In this document: in pieces, positions 36,152 through 45,334 of the stretch | Layout: each line of letters opens with the position of its first letter | Position numbering within the stretch: position 1 is the stretch's first letter | Assembly (NCBI GenBank): GCA_910584795.1 | Contig: CAJUBZ010000001.1 | Span: 170,943-234,942 of the forward strand | DNA length: 64,000 nt | Reading direction: 5' to 3' | Source: an uncultured Eubacterium sp. | GTDB lineage: Bacteria; Bacillota; Clostridia; Lachnospirales; Lachnospiraceae | The notes under the pieces: model-generated | What the model was told of the DNA's origin: nothing | What the model saw: only the letters and a program-made list of their open reading frames with translations | Database searches by the model: none | Made by a program: the position numbers and the translations under genes

Positions 36152-37378
36152 CTAATCAGCTTTTACCTGATGGAATGCTTTTTTACCCTTTTTAATTAAA
36201 ATAACACCTTCATCATTGTAATTGGCTGTAGTAAATGTTGCATCTATCTCTGTAACTTTTTCTCCATTGACAGAAACGCCACCCTGCTGAACCAGTCTTC
36301 TAGCCTCTCCACGGGAAGCAGCAAGTTTTGTATCTACTAAAATTGTAAGAATATCTTTTCCTGCATCTAATTCATCTTTGGCATATATTGTCGTTGGTAA
36401 ATCTCCGGAAATACCACCTTTTGCAAACATGTTTTTAGCTGCATCTAATGCTTTCTTAGCTTCTTCCTCACCATGAACTAATTCTGTCAATTCGTATGCA
36501 AGAATTTCTTTTGCTTTATTCAGTTCTGCACCTTCCCACGCTTCCATTTCCTGAATCTGCTCAATTGGAAGGAATGTAAGCATTTTAAGACATTTGATAA
36601 CATCGGCATCATCCACATTTCTCCAGTACTGGAAGAATTCATATGGAGATGTCTTTTCAGGGTCAAGCCATACTGCACCGCTGACAGTTTTACCCATCTT
36701 CTTTCCTTCTGAATTAAGAAGTAAAGTAATCGTCATGGCTGAGGCATCTTTACCAAGTTTACGTCTGATAAGTTCTGTTCCACCTAACATATTACTCCAC
36801 TGGTCATCACCACCAAACTGAAGATTGCAGCCGTAATCCTGGAATAATTTGTAGAAGTCGTAACTCTGCATAATCATGTAGTTAAACTCTAAGAAACTAA
36901 GACCTCTCTCCATTCTCTGCTTGTAACATTCTGCTGTAAGCATTCTGTTGACACTAAAATGAGGTCCCACCTCTCTTAAAACATCAATATAATTCAAATC
37001 CATTAACCAGTCTGCGTTATTTACCATTAATGCTTTTCCTTCAGAAAAGTCAATAAATCTGCTCATCTGTTTTTTGAAACATTCAATATTATGTTCGATA
37101 GTCTCCTTTGTCATCATCTGACGCATATCTGTCTTTCCTGATGGATCACCAATCATCGCAGTTCCACCGCCAAGTAATGCGATAGGCTTATTTCCTGCCA
37201 TCTGCAGTCTCTTCATCAGACATAATGCCATAAAGTGACCTACATGAAGACTATCTGCTGTCGGATCAAAACCGATATAAAAAGTTGCTTTTCCATTATT
37301 TATTAAATCTTTAATTAATTCTTCATCCGTAACCTGTGCAATCAGACCACGTGCTTGTAATTCTTCGTATGTGTTCAT
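36152..37378 (-). CDS. tyrS: Tyrosyl-tRNA synthetase
   Basis: Class I synthetase charging tRNA-Tyr. The 408-residue protein has the HIGH-like DSLHVGHFMAL near residues 44-54, the tyrosine-site segments MIMQSYDFYKLFQDYGCNLQFGGDDQWSNMLGG, a KMSKS-type KKMGKT near 231-236 and a C-terminal S4 RNA-binding domain (about 345-408, SRGEARRLVQQGGVSVNGE). AAGGAGAA precedes the ATG. The leader holds no T-box (T-box core not seen) although many Firmicutes control tyrS this way; see the element at 37404-37591. Confidence 0.97.
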   Translation of the reverse strand: MNTYEELQARGLIAQVTDEELIKDLINNGKATFYIGFDPTADSLHVGHFMALCLMKRLQMAGNKPIALLGGGTAMIGDPSGKTDMRQMMTKETIEHNIECFKKQMSRFIDFSEGKALMVNNADWLMDLNYIDVLREVGPHFSVNRMLTAECYKQRMERGLSFLEFNYMIMQSYDFYKLFQDYGCNLQFGGDDQWSNMLGGTELIRRKLGKDASAMTITLLLNSEGKKMGKTVSGAVWLDPEKTSPYEFFQYWRNVDDADVIKCLKMLTFLPIEQIQEMEAWEGAELNKAKEILAYELTELVHGEEEAKKALDAAKNMFAKGGISGDLPTTIYAKDELDAGKDILTILVDTKLAASRGEARRLVQQGGVSVNGEKVTEIDATFTTANYNDEGVILIKKGKKAFHQVKAD

Positions 37379-37403
37379 TTCTATTCTCCTTCTTTTGCAT
37401 ATT

Positions 37404-37591
37404 CCCTATGCACTAGCTTAGATATTGCAGTTCAGCCATCAGCTCGAATCCACTTCGCTGCTTCTCGCTGATATGGTTCACCATATGACATATGAAATAA
37501 ATATCAGAATTTCTGCAAGCAGTCTTCTGATATTTATTTCATATATTACATGGCTGAACTGTAACATTCAAATATTGATTTTAGCATAGGA
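37404..37591. repeat. Palindromic, MITE-like intergenic element upstream of tyrS
   Basis: An imperfect palindrome of about 187 bases fills the gap between spoIVA and tyrS. Its outer ends CCTATGC (37405-37411) and GCATAGG (37584-37590) are inverted. A 12-base stem CAGTTCAGCCAT (37428-37439) with ATGGCTGAACTG (37550-37561) encloses three arms. These are a perfect 20-base arm (37490-37509 with 37525-37544), a 6-base arm with a 4-base loop (37471-37486), and ATCAGC/GCTGAT (37438-37443 with 37467-37472). The minus-strand tyrS leader would contain it. No transposase is coded; whether it recurs in the genome cannot be seen here. Confidence 0.7.
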
Positions 37592-37606
37592 ACAAGTATT
37601 TTACAA
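37578..37606 (-). promoter_or_regulatory. Likely sigma-A promoter of tyrS-alaS
   Basis: On the minus strand TTGTAA, a 17-base spacer and TAAAAT with an extended TG. It lies at the outer edge of the palindromic element: the -10 is inside the end of the element, the -35 outside. The tyrS leader would be about 190 bases. No competing promoter is seen nearer to tyrS. Confidence 0.6.
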
Positions 37607-37633
37607 TAAACCTTTGGAAGAAAAATACAAAAC

Positions 37634-39100
37634 TTATAAAAGAATACAGATAACCCCTCTGCTCTGATCGTTGGTTATTTTTTCTATCGTACCCTGCATT
37701 CTGCTTCTTGTATCTTCTGTAAGGTTGTTGATTTTATTCATAATTCCTTCATCTACGATTTGTCCGATAGATTTACCAAATATATTTGTTTCCCATATAT
37801 TCGAATCCTCCTCGTTCTTGTTAATGAAATCTATCAAGTCTTTTGCCTGTTCTTCATCACCGATAATCGGAGAAATTTCTGTCAAAATATTTGCTTTCAC
37901 AAAATGAATTGACGGTGCGGTTGCTTTGATTTTCACACCATATTTATTGCCGTTTTTAATCAACTCAGGATTTTCTAAAACAATCTCCTCTTTATCCGGT
38001 GTTACAATTCCATAACCGGTATTTCTAACTTTACTGATTGCATCATTAACTTTTTCATAATTGCTTTTCTGACAAGCCAGTTCTTTTACCAGTCTAATTA
38101 ACTGTAATTGATTATCAATGGTTGTTCCAGTCATTTCTGTTAAAGTATTATAATAATATCTGTCATCGATATCAAAATTAACAACCATTTTTCCGTTGGA
38201 AAGTTCTACCATAGCCATATTGGCATCTTTTATAAATTCTTTATCCGGAAACAATTTTAAAGTTTTTATATCTTTAATTTTAACAATCTTTTGAAGAAGT
38301 TCTTTTGCATAATCAACTATGTATTTCATAAGTGGATGCTCATAATCCATAATCTCTAACCATTTTGGAACATTAAATACCACTTCACTTACAGGAAATT
38401 CAAACAATATACTTTCTAGAATTTCATTGATATTATTTTCATTCAGTTTTAAACAGTTAATTGCCAATGTAGATACATTATATTTTGCTGCAATTTCATC
38501 CCTCAAACGTGTACATTCAGTTGATGTAGGATCAAGAGAATTTACCAGAATGATAAATGGCTTATTAATATTTTTTAATTCCTGAATTGTCTTATCCAGT
38601 GCTTTGTTATATTCATTTACATCCAAGTCAGTGAAACTTCCATCGCTGGTAACAACGACACCAATCGTTGAATGTTCTGAAATAACTTTTTCTGTTCCGA
38701 TTTCAGCAGCTTTAGAAAATGGTATATCATAATCAAACCAAGGAGTCTTTACCATTCTCTCAGCCTCTTCTTCCATATGACCAGTAGCTCCCTCTACCAT
38801 AAAGCCTACACAGTCAATTAATCGTACCTTTACATTAGCCTTGCCGCCAATATTAATTGATACTGCATTATTAGGAATGAATTTCGGTTCCGTAGTCATA
38901 ATCGTCTTTCCTGACGAAGACTGTGGCAGCTCATCTTTAGCTCTTTTTATCTCGTTTTCGTCATTAATATTTGGAACTACTGCAACATCCATAAAGTTTT
39001 TTATAAATGTAGATTTTCCTGTTCTAACCGGACCTACAACACCTATGTAAATCTCTCCCTTTGTTCTTTTTTCAATGTCTTTATATACATTAAAATCCAT
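37634..39100 (-). CDS. spoIVA: Stage IV sporulation protein A
   Basis: ATPase that polymerises on the forespore surface and forms the base of the spore coat. The 488-residue protein has a Walker A GPVRTGKST at residues 23-31 and the block DCVGFMVEGATGHMEEEAERMVKTPW. The conserved C-terminal domain is about 400-488, ending EKITNDQSRGVICILL. The length is typical. A weak sigma-E-like -10 (CATATATT) is present about 35 bases before the start without a clear -35. GGGAGG precedes the ATG. This gene alone shows that the organism forms, or descended from, endospore formers. Confidence 0.96.
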   Translation of the reverse strand: MDFNVYKDIEKRTKGEIYIGVVGPVRTGKSTFIKNFMDVAVVPNINDENEIKRAKDELPQSSSGKTIMTTEPKFIPNNAVSINIGGKANVKVRLIDCVGFMVEGATGHMEEEAERMVKTPWFDYDIPFSKAAEIGTEKVISEHSTIGVVVTSDGSFTDLDVNEYNKALDKTIQELKNINKPFIILVNSLDPTSTECTRLRDEIAAKYNVSTLAINCLKLNENNINEILESILFEFPVSEVVFNVPKWLEIMDYEHPLMKYIVDYAKELLQKIVKIKDIKTLKLFPDKEFIKDANMAMVELSNGKMVVNFDIDDRYYYNTLTEMTGTTIDNQLQLIRLVKELACQKSNYEKVNDAISKVRNTGYGIVTPDKEEIVLENPELIKNGNKYGVKIKATAPSIHFVKANILTEISPIIGDEEQAKDLIDFINKNEEDSNIWETNIFGKSIGQIVDEGIMNKINNLTEDTRSRMQGTIEKITNDQSRGVICILL

Positions 39101-39157
39101 GAAAAAACCTCCCTTACATACATTAATACTAAAATATATGCAAAAGGAGGTTATTTA

Positions 39158-40726
39158 TTACATTAATGGTGATAATAGCCGGAGTAATTTACCACAGGCT
39201 TTATACCATAACGGCCGATTTCTACACTCAATCAAAGATACTTTTTTTGATTCTGACAACATTTGCTGATAATCAGCTTCAATATCCAGAATTGTTGGAT
39301 TTTTATAAATAAAACAACCGTTTTCAAAATGAAGGAACAAACTTCTGTAATCTAAATTGATTGTTCCAACGGTAGCTTTCTCATCATCACTAATAAACAT
39401 TTTGGCATGGGTGAATCCCGGAGAATACTCATATATTTCAACACCTGCCTCGATTAATTCACTATAATATGTTCGTGCGATACAATAAGCATATGCTTTA
39501 TCCGGAATACCCGGCATTACAATCTTAACATCTACGCCTCTTTTTGCTGCAAATTTTAAAGAAGACATCATAACATTATCAATAACCAGATATGGTGTAA
39601 CAATATGCAGATAACGATTCGCTGTATTAATCATATGTAAATAAACAGATTCACCTATTCTTTCTTTTCCTACCGGTTCATCGCCATATCCGATGACATA
39701 TCCGTTTTTATCATAAATTTTTGGAATATCAACATTTAAGTATCTGTCAAAATTACCAATTGTTTTTTCACTGACATTCCACATCTGCAGAAACATCAAT
39801 GTAAAACTTTTGGCAGCATCTCCCTTTAGCATCACTGCTGTATCTTTCCAATAACCAAATTTATTTACAACATTCATATATTCATCTGCAAGATTAATAC
39901 CACCAGTAAATGCGACTCTTCCATCAATCACTAAAATTTTTCTGTGATCTCTATTATTTTGTTCTGTTGTAAAAAAAGGTCTGGCTGGAGCAAAAGGCTT
40001 TGCTTTAATCCCTTTTCTTCTCAATTTTTTAAAATATCCGATAGGTAACTTTGTAAGCGAGCACAGCCCATCATACATAATTCTTACTTCAACACCCTGC
40101 TGAACTTTTTTTTCAAGAACTCTTAATATGGAATTCCATACCCGACCCTGTTCTATAATAAAGTATTCCATAAAAATAAAGTCCTGTGCTTCTTCCAGTT
40201 CTTCAATTAAAGCTCTGTACTTCTCCTCACCACAATTAAAATAAGAGACATCCGTATTTCTATATACCGGACACCCTGTATTATCATATACATATTTTGC
40301 GAGCATCGATATCTGTTTATCCTGAATCTGTAAATCATTATAAATCTGCTGGTCCGGTCTTAAATATCGTTCTGATTTTAAATCAATATGCTCGATTCGC
40401 TTTCTTAATTTAATAGAACCAGGTTGAAATTTTGCATATAAATACATTAGTACACCAAATCCTGGTACAAGCATAATAAAAATAACCCAGATTAATTTCA
40501 TTGTAGGGTCTGATTTATCATTTACAATATAAATCACAAGCAATACCTGAACCACAATGATAACATATGAAAAAATGTTATTTATACTAGCGTTATATGC
40601 TAAAAGAACAAAAAAAGCTAACTGTAATGCAATCATTAAACCAAATATAAAAATACGGCTGAACAGAAACGTTGCAAGACCATTTTTGCCTTTTTCTTTT
40701 GTTTTGTCTAATTTTTTATGATCCAC
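39158..40726 (-). CDS. cls: Cardiolipin synthase (phospholipase D family)
   Basis: Joins phosphatidylglycerol molecules to form cardiolipin. Two membrane segments lie near the N-terminus (about 18-40 and 50-70), then PLD-type catalytic repeats with both HKD motifs: HRKILVIDGRVAFTGG (about residues 270-285) and HAKMFISDDEKATVGT (about 440-455). I chose the GTG at 40726 (MDHKKLDKTKEK), 7 bases after AAGGAG; a TTG 23 codons upstream has no ribosome site. The result is 522 residues, the usual size. gpsA is upstream and spoIVA downstream. Confidence 0.92.
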   Translation of the reverse strand: MDHKKLDKTKEKGKNGLATFLFSRIFIFGLMIALQLAFFVLLAYNASINNIFSYVIIVVQVLLVIYIVNDKSDPTMKLIWVIFIMLVPGFGVLMYLYAKFQPGSIKLRKRIEHIDLKSERYLRPDQQIYNDLQIQDKQISMLAKYVYDNTGCPVYRNTDVSYFNCGEEKYRALIEELEEAQDFIFMEYFIIEQGRVWNSILRVLEKKVQQGVEVRIMYDGLCSLTKLPIGYFKKLRRKGIKAKPFAPARPFFTTEQNNRDHRKILVIDGRVAFTGGINLADEYMNVVNKFGYWKDTAVMLKGDAAKSFTLMFLQMWNVSEKTIGNFDRYLNVDIPKIYDKNGYVIGYGDEPVGKERIGESVYLHMINTANRYLHIVTPYLVIDNVMMSSLKFAAKRGVDVKIVMPGIPDKAYAYCIARTYYSELIEAGVEIYEYSPGFTHAKMFISDDEKATVGTINLDYRSLFLHFENGCFIYKNPTILDIEADYQQMLSESKKVSLIECRNRPLWYKACGKLLRLLSPLM

Positions 40727-40846
40727 TACTTTTCTCCTTAAATACCTGTTACCAATTTCAAATAAATTGATAACCTGCTGATGACGTTTGCACAAGGCAA
40801 ATTATAATCGTCATTAATACAGTATATTAAACGTTAATATAATATA

Positions 40847-41869
40847 TTATTGTATTGTCTCATCCCACTCTAAATCCATAAATTCATTGGTTTGTTCTCT
40901 TTTCATTAGTTCCCACATTGCTTCTTCTGCCGGCTTATCGGCAAACAGTACTTCATTTACCGCCTCAACAATTGGCATATCTACATTATATTTCTTGGCT
41001 AAAGCTAAAGCTGCTTTTGCTGAAACAGCACCTTCAACAACCATTTTTACTTCTTCCACAGCTTCTTTTAATGTATATCCTTTACCAATTAAAACACCGG
41101 CTCTGCGATTTCTGGAATGTTTGCTGTTGCACGTAACAATCAAATCCCCGATTCCGGATAAGCCATGAAATGTTCTGGAATGTCCTCCCATCTTTGTCCC
41201 AAGATTTGTAATTTCTTTAATTCCTCTCGTAATTAATGCCGCTTCTGTATTATCTCCAAATCCCAGTCCGTCAATAATACCGGCTGCCAATGCAATTACA
41301 TTTTTAAGAGAGCCTCCCAATTCAATACTTTTTCTATCTGGACTGATATATGCCCTGAAAAATTTATTTGCAAATAAAGACTGTACTTTTACTGCGATTT
41401 CCTGTTTTTTTGCACCAATGACAACAACCGTAGGAACCTCTTTTCCTACTTCTTCCGCATGACTTGGACCTGAAAGCACAACAGCCTCACATTCCGGAAG
41501 TTCCTCTTCGATAATCTCTGTCATAGTAAAGAATGTTTTATCCTCAATTCCTTTGGCAACATCTACAATTATCTGCCCCTGTTTTACAATACCTTTCAGA
41601 CTTCTGGCGGTGCTTCTCACAAAAGAAGATGCCACAGCCATAACTATCATTTCAGAATCTTTTACAGCTTCCTCCATATCATTGGTAATTTTTATTTCAT
41701 TCGGAATTTTAATTCCGGGAAGACTTATTTTATTCTCACGTTCCTTGTTTAAAGCATCTACCTCACTCTGTAAAAACGACCAGATGGTAACGTCGTTATT
41801 ATTTTTATATAAAACCTTTGCTAAAGCGATAGCCCACCCGCCACCACCAAGTACTGTAACTTTTGCCAT
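40847..41869 (-). CDS. gpsA: Glycerol-3-phosphate dehydrogenase (NAD(P)+)
   Basis: Reduces dihydroxyacetone phosphate to sn-glycerol 3-phosphate for phospholipid synthesis. It has 340 residues, an N-terminal Rossmann motif GGGGWAIALAKVL (the family usually has GxGxWG; here a W-A-I variant), VLSGPSHAEEV, the catalytic region with GSLKNVIALAAGIIDGLGFGDNTEAALITRG, and GLSGIGDLIVTC. The ATG at 41869 follows GGAGG by 6 bases; the longer frame starts inside plsY. It follows plsY, so acyl-phosphate glycerol-3-phosphate acylation and its substrate supply are co-encoded. Confidence 0.96.
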   Translation of the reverse strand: MAKVTVLGGGGWAIALAKVLYKNNNDVTIWSFLQSEVDALNKERENKISLPGIKIPNEIKITNDMEEAVKDSEMIVMAVASSFVRSTARSLKGIVKQGQIIVDVAKGIEDKTFFTMTEIIEEELPECEAVVLSGPSHAEEVGKEVPTVVVIGAKKQEIAVKVQSLFANKFFRAYISPDRKSIELGGSLKNVIALAAGIIDGLGFGDNTEAALITRGIKEITNLGTKMGGHSRTFHGLSGIGDLIVTCNSKHSRNRRAGVLIGKGYTLKEAVEEVKMVVEGAVSAKAALALAKKYNVDMPIVEAVNEVLFADKPAEEAMWELMKREQTNEFMDLEWDETIQ

Positions 41870-41870
41870 A

Positions 41871-42530
41871 TTAAGCCTCCTTTTTCTCACCAATCTTTCG
41901 TTCTGTTCCATTGGCAAGTCTTTTTATATTGTCTTTATGTCTGATATAAGACAGTATCGTCATAATACCTACTAATATATATGCCTCCATCTTTTCATTG
42001 GAATTTAGATGACGAACCATGTTCAGCTGTCCCCATACAACCATTTCAACAAAAAATCCTGTCATTAAACATAATGAGCTGAAAGAAACATATTTTGTAA
42101 TAGCAAGCGCCACAAAAAATGTAACCAATCCCAAAACCAAAAACTTCCAGTCAAAAAATACAAGAGAAAATATGACACCGGAAGATGCCGCAATCCCTTT
42201 TCCGCCTTTAAAATTCATATAAAACGGAAAATTATGTCCAAGAATCGCACCAAGTCCTGTATAAAGAGCAATTACCATCATATCTCCGGCTGCAGTATCT
42301 CTGAAAACAAAACACATCAGCAGTACTGCAAAAACTGCCTTCAGTGCATCTCCAAAATAAGTTAAAAAACCATATTTTTTTCCAAGAGTCCGCATAGCAT
42401 TCGTAGTTCCTGAATTTCCACTGCCATGCTCTCTAATATCAATATTGTGCATTTTCCCAATAATAAAACCGGTCTGAAAAAGCCCAAACACATATCCTAC
42501 TACAATACAAATAATCTTCTGCCAAATCAT
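41871..42530 (-). CDS. plsY: Glycerol-3-phosphate acyltransferase PlsY
   Basis: Membrane enzyme that transfers an acyl group from acyl-phosphate (made by PlsX) to glycerol 3-phosphate. The 219-residue protein has about five membrane segments. Signatures are GSGNSGTTNAMRTLGKKYGFLTYFGDALKA (motif 1), GHNFPFYMNFKGGKGIAASSG (motif 2, glycine/lysine-rich) and the C-terminal block NSNEKMEAYILVGIMTILSYIRHKDNIKRLANGTERKIG. The C-terminus is longer than the family minimum by a charged tail. PlsX is coded at the far right of this window. Confidence 0.96.
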   Translation of the reverse strand: MIWQKIICIVVGYVFGLFQTGFIIGKMHNIDIREHGSGNSGTTNAMRTLGKKYGFLTYFGDALKAVFAVLLMCFVFRDTAAGDMMVIALYTGLGAILGHNFPFYMNFKGGKGIAASSGVIFSLVFFDWKFLVLGLVTFFVALAITKYVSFSSLCLMTGFFVEMVVWGQLNMVRHLNSNEKMEAYILVGIMTILSYIRHKDNIKRLANGTERKIGEKKEA

Positions 42531-42568
42531 ATTTCTCTAACTCCTATTTATTTTGTTTCCGGTTTATT

Positions 42569-42708
42569 TTTTATTCTATAGGAAAGTTCTCTGAACTTCC
42601 TATAGAATAAAACGCTCCGCTAAGGATGCGCAGCTCGCGGAGATGTAGTTATGCTAACGTAACCGCTCACGCGCGAAGTATCTCAAGCGACACTTTGTTT
42701 CTTAGTGT
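42569..42708. repeat. Structured intergenic element between der and plsY
   Basis: About 170 bases with at least three inverted repeats. One is a 20-base stem with one bulge (TTATTCTATAGGAAAGTTC 42571-42589 with its complement 42593-42610). The others are CTCCGC (42615-42620) with GCGGAG (42637-42642), and ACACT (42690-42694) with AGTGT (42704-42708). The middle part has clearly more G+C than the AT-rich neighbourhood. The first stem is not followed by T residues on the minus strand, so it is not a simple der terminator. Whether it is an RNA, a repeat or both is not decided. Confidence 0.55.
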
Positions 42709-42711
42709 GTT

Positions 42712-44034
42712 CTATTTGTCATTTCTTTCACGAATAATAAATCTTAAAGGTGTGCCTCTGAAACCAAATGCTTCCCTGATGCGATTTTCAATATATCTCG
42801 TATATGAAAAATGCATCAATTCCCTGTCATTTACAAATATAACAAAGGTAGGTGGTTTTACGGAAACCTGAGTAATATAATAAAGTTTCAACCGTTTTCC
42901 TTTATCAGAAGGAGGTTGCTGCATTGCTACAGCTTCAGCCATAATTTCATTGACAACACCTGTCTCTATTCTCATAGAATGATTTGCAATAACAACATCA
43001 ATCATATCAAATAATTTCGGTAAACGCTGTCCTGTCTTCGCTGAAATAAACATAATCTCTGCATACTGCATAAAAGAGAGGATTTGCCGCACTTTGTTTG
43101 TATATTCATAGACCGTCTTGTCATTTTTCTCAATTGCATCCCATTTATTCACGGCAATAATAATACCCTTACCGTTTTCGTGGGCAATACCTGCGATTTT
43201 AGCATCCTGTTCTGTAACACCTTCTACAGCATCTATCACAATAACAACAATATCTGCGCGCTCTACAGCTGTAACTGTCCGGATAATACTGTATCTTTCA
43301 ATGTCTTCCTTTACTTTAGATTTTCTACGAAGTCCGGCAGTATCAATGAAAACATATTCTCTGCCATTCCATTCTACATCAGTATCAATCGCATCTCTGG
43401 TCGTTCCTGCAATGTTAGATACAATAACTCTGCTCTCTCCGGTTAATTTATTGATAATAGATGACTTTCCTACATTTGGTTTGCCGACAATGGCAACTCT
43501 TGGTCTGTCATCTTCTTCCTCGTCCAGATTTAAGGCCTTAAAATGCTCTACAACCTTATCTAACATATCTCCAAGACCACTTTTCTGCGATGCAGAAATA
43601 GGAACCGGATCACCGATACCAAGATTATAAAATTCATAGACATCTGCCATCATACGATTAAAATTATCAACTTTGTTTACTACCAGAATAACAGGTTTAC
43701 GGCTGCGTCTAAGCATATCAGCAACTTTTGAGTCAGCATCAATTAATCCTTGTTTTACATCTGTCATAAAAATAATCACATCTGCAGTATCAATCGCTAT
43801 CTGCGCCTGCTCTCTCATCTGTGACAATATAATATCACTGCTGTCCGGCTCAATTCCACCCGTATCAATCATCGTAAAATTATAATTCAACCAGTCTACA
43901 TCTGCATATATTCTGTCTCTGGTAACACCAGGTGTATCTTTTACGATGGAAATTTTTTGTCCTGCAAGTGCATTGAACAATGTTGATTTTCCTACATTTG
44001 GTCTGCCAACAATGGCAACAATTGGTTTACTCAT
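42712..44034 (-). CDS. der: GTPase Der (EngA)
   Basis: Ribosome-assembly GTPase with two tandem G domains, acting on the 50S subunit. The first P-loop GRPNVGKST lies near residues 8-16, the second GKPNVGKSS near 183-191; each is followed by DTAG/DTPG and NKxD (NKVD, NKWD) motifs. The C-terminal KH-like domain is about 355-440. The ATG at 44034 (MSKPIVAIVGRP) has GAGGT 7 bases upstream; a longer frame reaches 44073 without a ribosome site. The length of 440 residues is typical. Confidence 0.96.
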   Translation of the reverse strand: MSKPIVAIVGRPNVGKSTLFNALAGQKISIVKDTPGVTRDRIYADVDWLNYNFTMIDTGGIEPDSSDIILSQMREQAQIAIDTADVIIFMTDVKQGLIDADSKVADMLRRSRKPVILVVNKVDNFNRMMADVYEFYNLGIGDPVPISASQKSGLGDMLDKVVEHFKALNLDEEEDDRPRVAIVGKPNVGKSSIINKLTGESRVIVSNIAGTTRDAIDTDVEWNGREYVFIDTAGLRRKSKVKEDIERYSIIRTVTAVERADIVVIVIDAVEGVTEQDAKIAGIAHENGKGIIIAVNKWDAIEKNDKTVYEYTNKVRQILSFMQYAEIMFISAKTGQRLPKLFDMIDVVIANHSMRIETGVVNEIMAEAVAMQQPPSDKGKRLKLYYITQVSVKPPTFVIFVNDRELMHFSYTRYIENRIREAFGFRGTPLRFIIRERNDK

Positions 44035-44086
44035 ATCTTTTACCTCACCATTAAATTTTACAATAACAGCCATTATTTGTAAATTC

Positions 44087-44935
44087 TTATTTTATCTCTA
44101 AAAATGCTGCCAGATTTCCTCTTTGTCCATTGGTTGCCCGGTGAGAAAACATAACCTGATAATTACAGCAGGTACATACATCCGGAAGATGAATGTTTTC
44201 CTTTAAGACACCACACTCTTCAAAAATAATTTTATTGCAGGACCATAAATCTAACATATATTTTCCGTTCCCTTTATTTTGTAGTATATCATCAATATGC
44301 TCCGGAAATTCTTTTATAAATTCCACAGCAACATCTTCACTGATTTCATAACATTCTTTGCAGATAGAAGGTCCGATACATACAATGACATCTTTCGGAT
44401 TCGTATTATATTCTTTTGCCATTCGTTCTAATGTAACTTTTCCAATCCTTCCTACAGTTCCCCTCCATCCCGAATGAGACAGCCCAATCGCCTTATTTTT
44501 TATATCAACCACATAGAGCGGAACACAGTCTGCATAGTATGTAGTAAGAACGATTTCCTTTTCATTCGTAATCATTCCGTCAATATTATCATAATCTCTT
44601 TCTTTATATATTCCTTTTCCGATATCTTCCTTAGAAACAATTTTAATATTTGTCGTATGCGTTTGTCTGCTTGCCACAATATTTTTCGCATCAAAACCTA
44701 TTACGTTTGCCATAATTTCATGATTCTTTATAATATTCTCTTCTGAATCTCCTCTGCCATGTCCCAGATTCATGCTGGTAAAATGCCCTTTACTCACGCC
44801 GCCTATTCTTGTGGAAAAGCCATGACACAGCCATGGAATTTTTTCCAGTGCCAAATAAGAGATATAAGGTACACCATGATAAAATTTTATTCTTGTAGTA
44901 TTATTATCTTGTTTATTTAATTTTATATCATTCAT
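44087..44935 (-). CDS. pgeF: Peptidoglycan editing/polyphenol oxidase-like family protein (YfiH)
   Basis: Copper- or zinc-binding DUF152 (laccase-domain, YfiH) family; in E. coli the homologue cleaves wrong UDP-MurNAc-peptides. The 282-residue protein has the signature ADCVPLYVVDIKNKAIGLSHSGWRGT, followed by IGPSICKECYEIS and the C-terminal CTCCNYQVMFSHRATNGQRGNLAAFLEI. These carry the conserved H, C and H metal ligands. The ATG at 44935 overlaps the yraN stop (TAATG) and GGAG lies 7 bases upstream. Activity in this organism is inferred from homologues. Confidence 0.87.
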   Translation of the reverse strand: MNDIKLNKQDNNTTRIKFYHGVPYISYLALEKIPWLCHGFSTRIGGVSKGHFTSMNLGHGRGDSEENIIKNHEIMANVIGFDAKNIVASRQTHTTNIKIVSKEDIGKGIYKERDYDNIDGMITNEKEIVLTTYYADCVPLYVVDIKNKAIGLSHSGWRGTVGRIGKVTLERMAKEYNTNPKDVIVCIGPSICKECYEISEDVAVEFIKEFPEHIDDILQNKGNGKYMLDLWSCNKIIFEECGVLKENIHLPDVCTCCNYQVMFSHRATNGQRGNLAAFLEIK

Positions 44936-45285
44936 TACATTGCTCCAAAACAATTAAATAAGTATTCCACATCATTTTCTGTTATAGATATCACATCAAA
45001 ACTACACTGCATATTTTCATACTCTTTGTTTTCACCAAGAAACCATAATGCAGTTTTCATAATTTTATTCTGCTTTCTCTTATTAACAGCTTCTATTGGA
45101 AATCCAAAAAATTCATTCTTTCTATATTTTACCTCAATAAACCTTAGAATATTATTTTTCACTGCAATAATATCAATTTCTCCAATTTTACATTTGTAAT
45201 TTTGTGCTGCAATCTGAAAACCATGTTGTTTCAAATAATTAACACATTGCTCTTCGTAGTTTCCACCGACAACTCGTGTATTCAA
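44935..45285 (-). CDS. YraN/UPF0102 endonuclease-like protein
   Basis: The 116-residue YraN family protein has the nuclease-like core FQIAAQNYKCKIGEIDIIAVKNNILRFIEVKYRK (GEIDII plus VEVK-like VKYRK residues), typical of Holliday-junction resolvase-like folds. The start is read as the TTG at 45285 (MNTRVVGGNYEEQCVNYL): GGGGG lies about 6 bases upstream and family members start exactly here. The in-frame ATG at 45384 would add 33 residues inside rnhB and has no ribosome site. Its function in cells is not known. pgeF starts inside its stop. Confidence 0.85.
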   Translation of the reverse strand: MNTRVVGGNYEEQCVNYLKQHGFQIAAQNYKCKIGEIDIIAVKNNILRFIEVKYRKNEFFGFPIEAVNKRKQNKIMKTALWFLGENKEYENMQCSFDVISITENDVEYLFNCFGAM

Positions 45286-45334
45286 AATCTTCCCCCTTGA
45301 TAGTATCTGTGTATTATTATATACTCCGTTCTTT

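Noticed and set aside
37379..37633. T-box riboswitch in the tyrS leader
   Set aside because: No T-box core sequence, specifier loop or terminator/antiterminator pair was seen. The gap is filled by a palindromic element instead.
39101..39157. Sigma-E promoter of spoIVA
   Set aside because: A possible -10 (CATATATT) is present, but the -35 at the expected distance is poor, so it is not listed as a feature.
42569..42612. Recombinase (FRT-like) site
   Set aside because: The stem looks superficially like an FRT arm (TATAGGAA), but arm and core spacing do not match, and no recombinase gene is present.
43118..43630. Plus-strand frame of 170 codons opposite der
   Set aside because: It lies fully inside a well-supported GTPase gene on the other strand, has no ribosome site, and its composition mirrors der.
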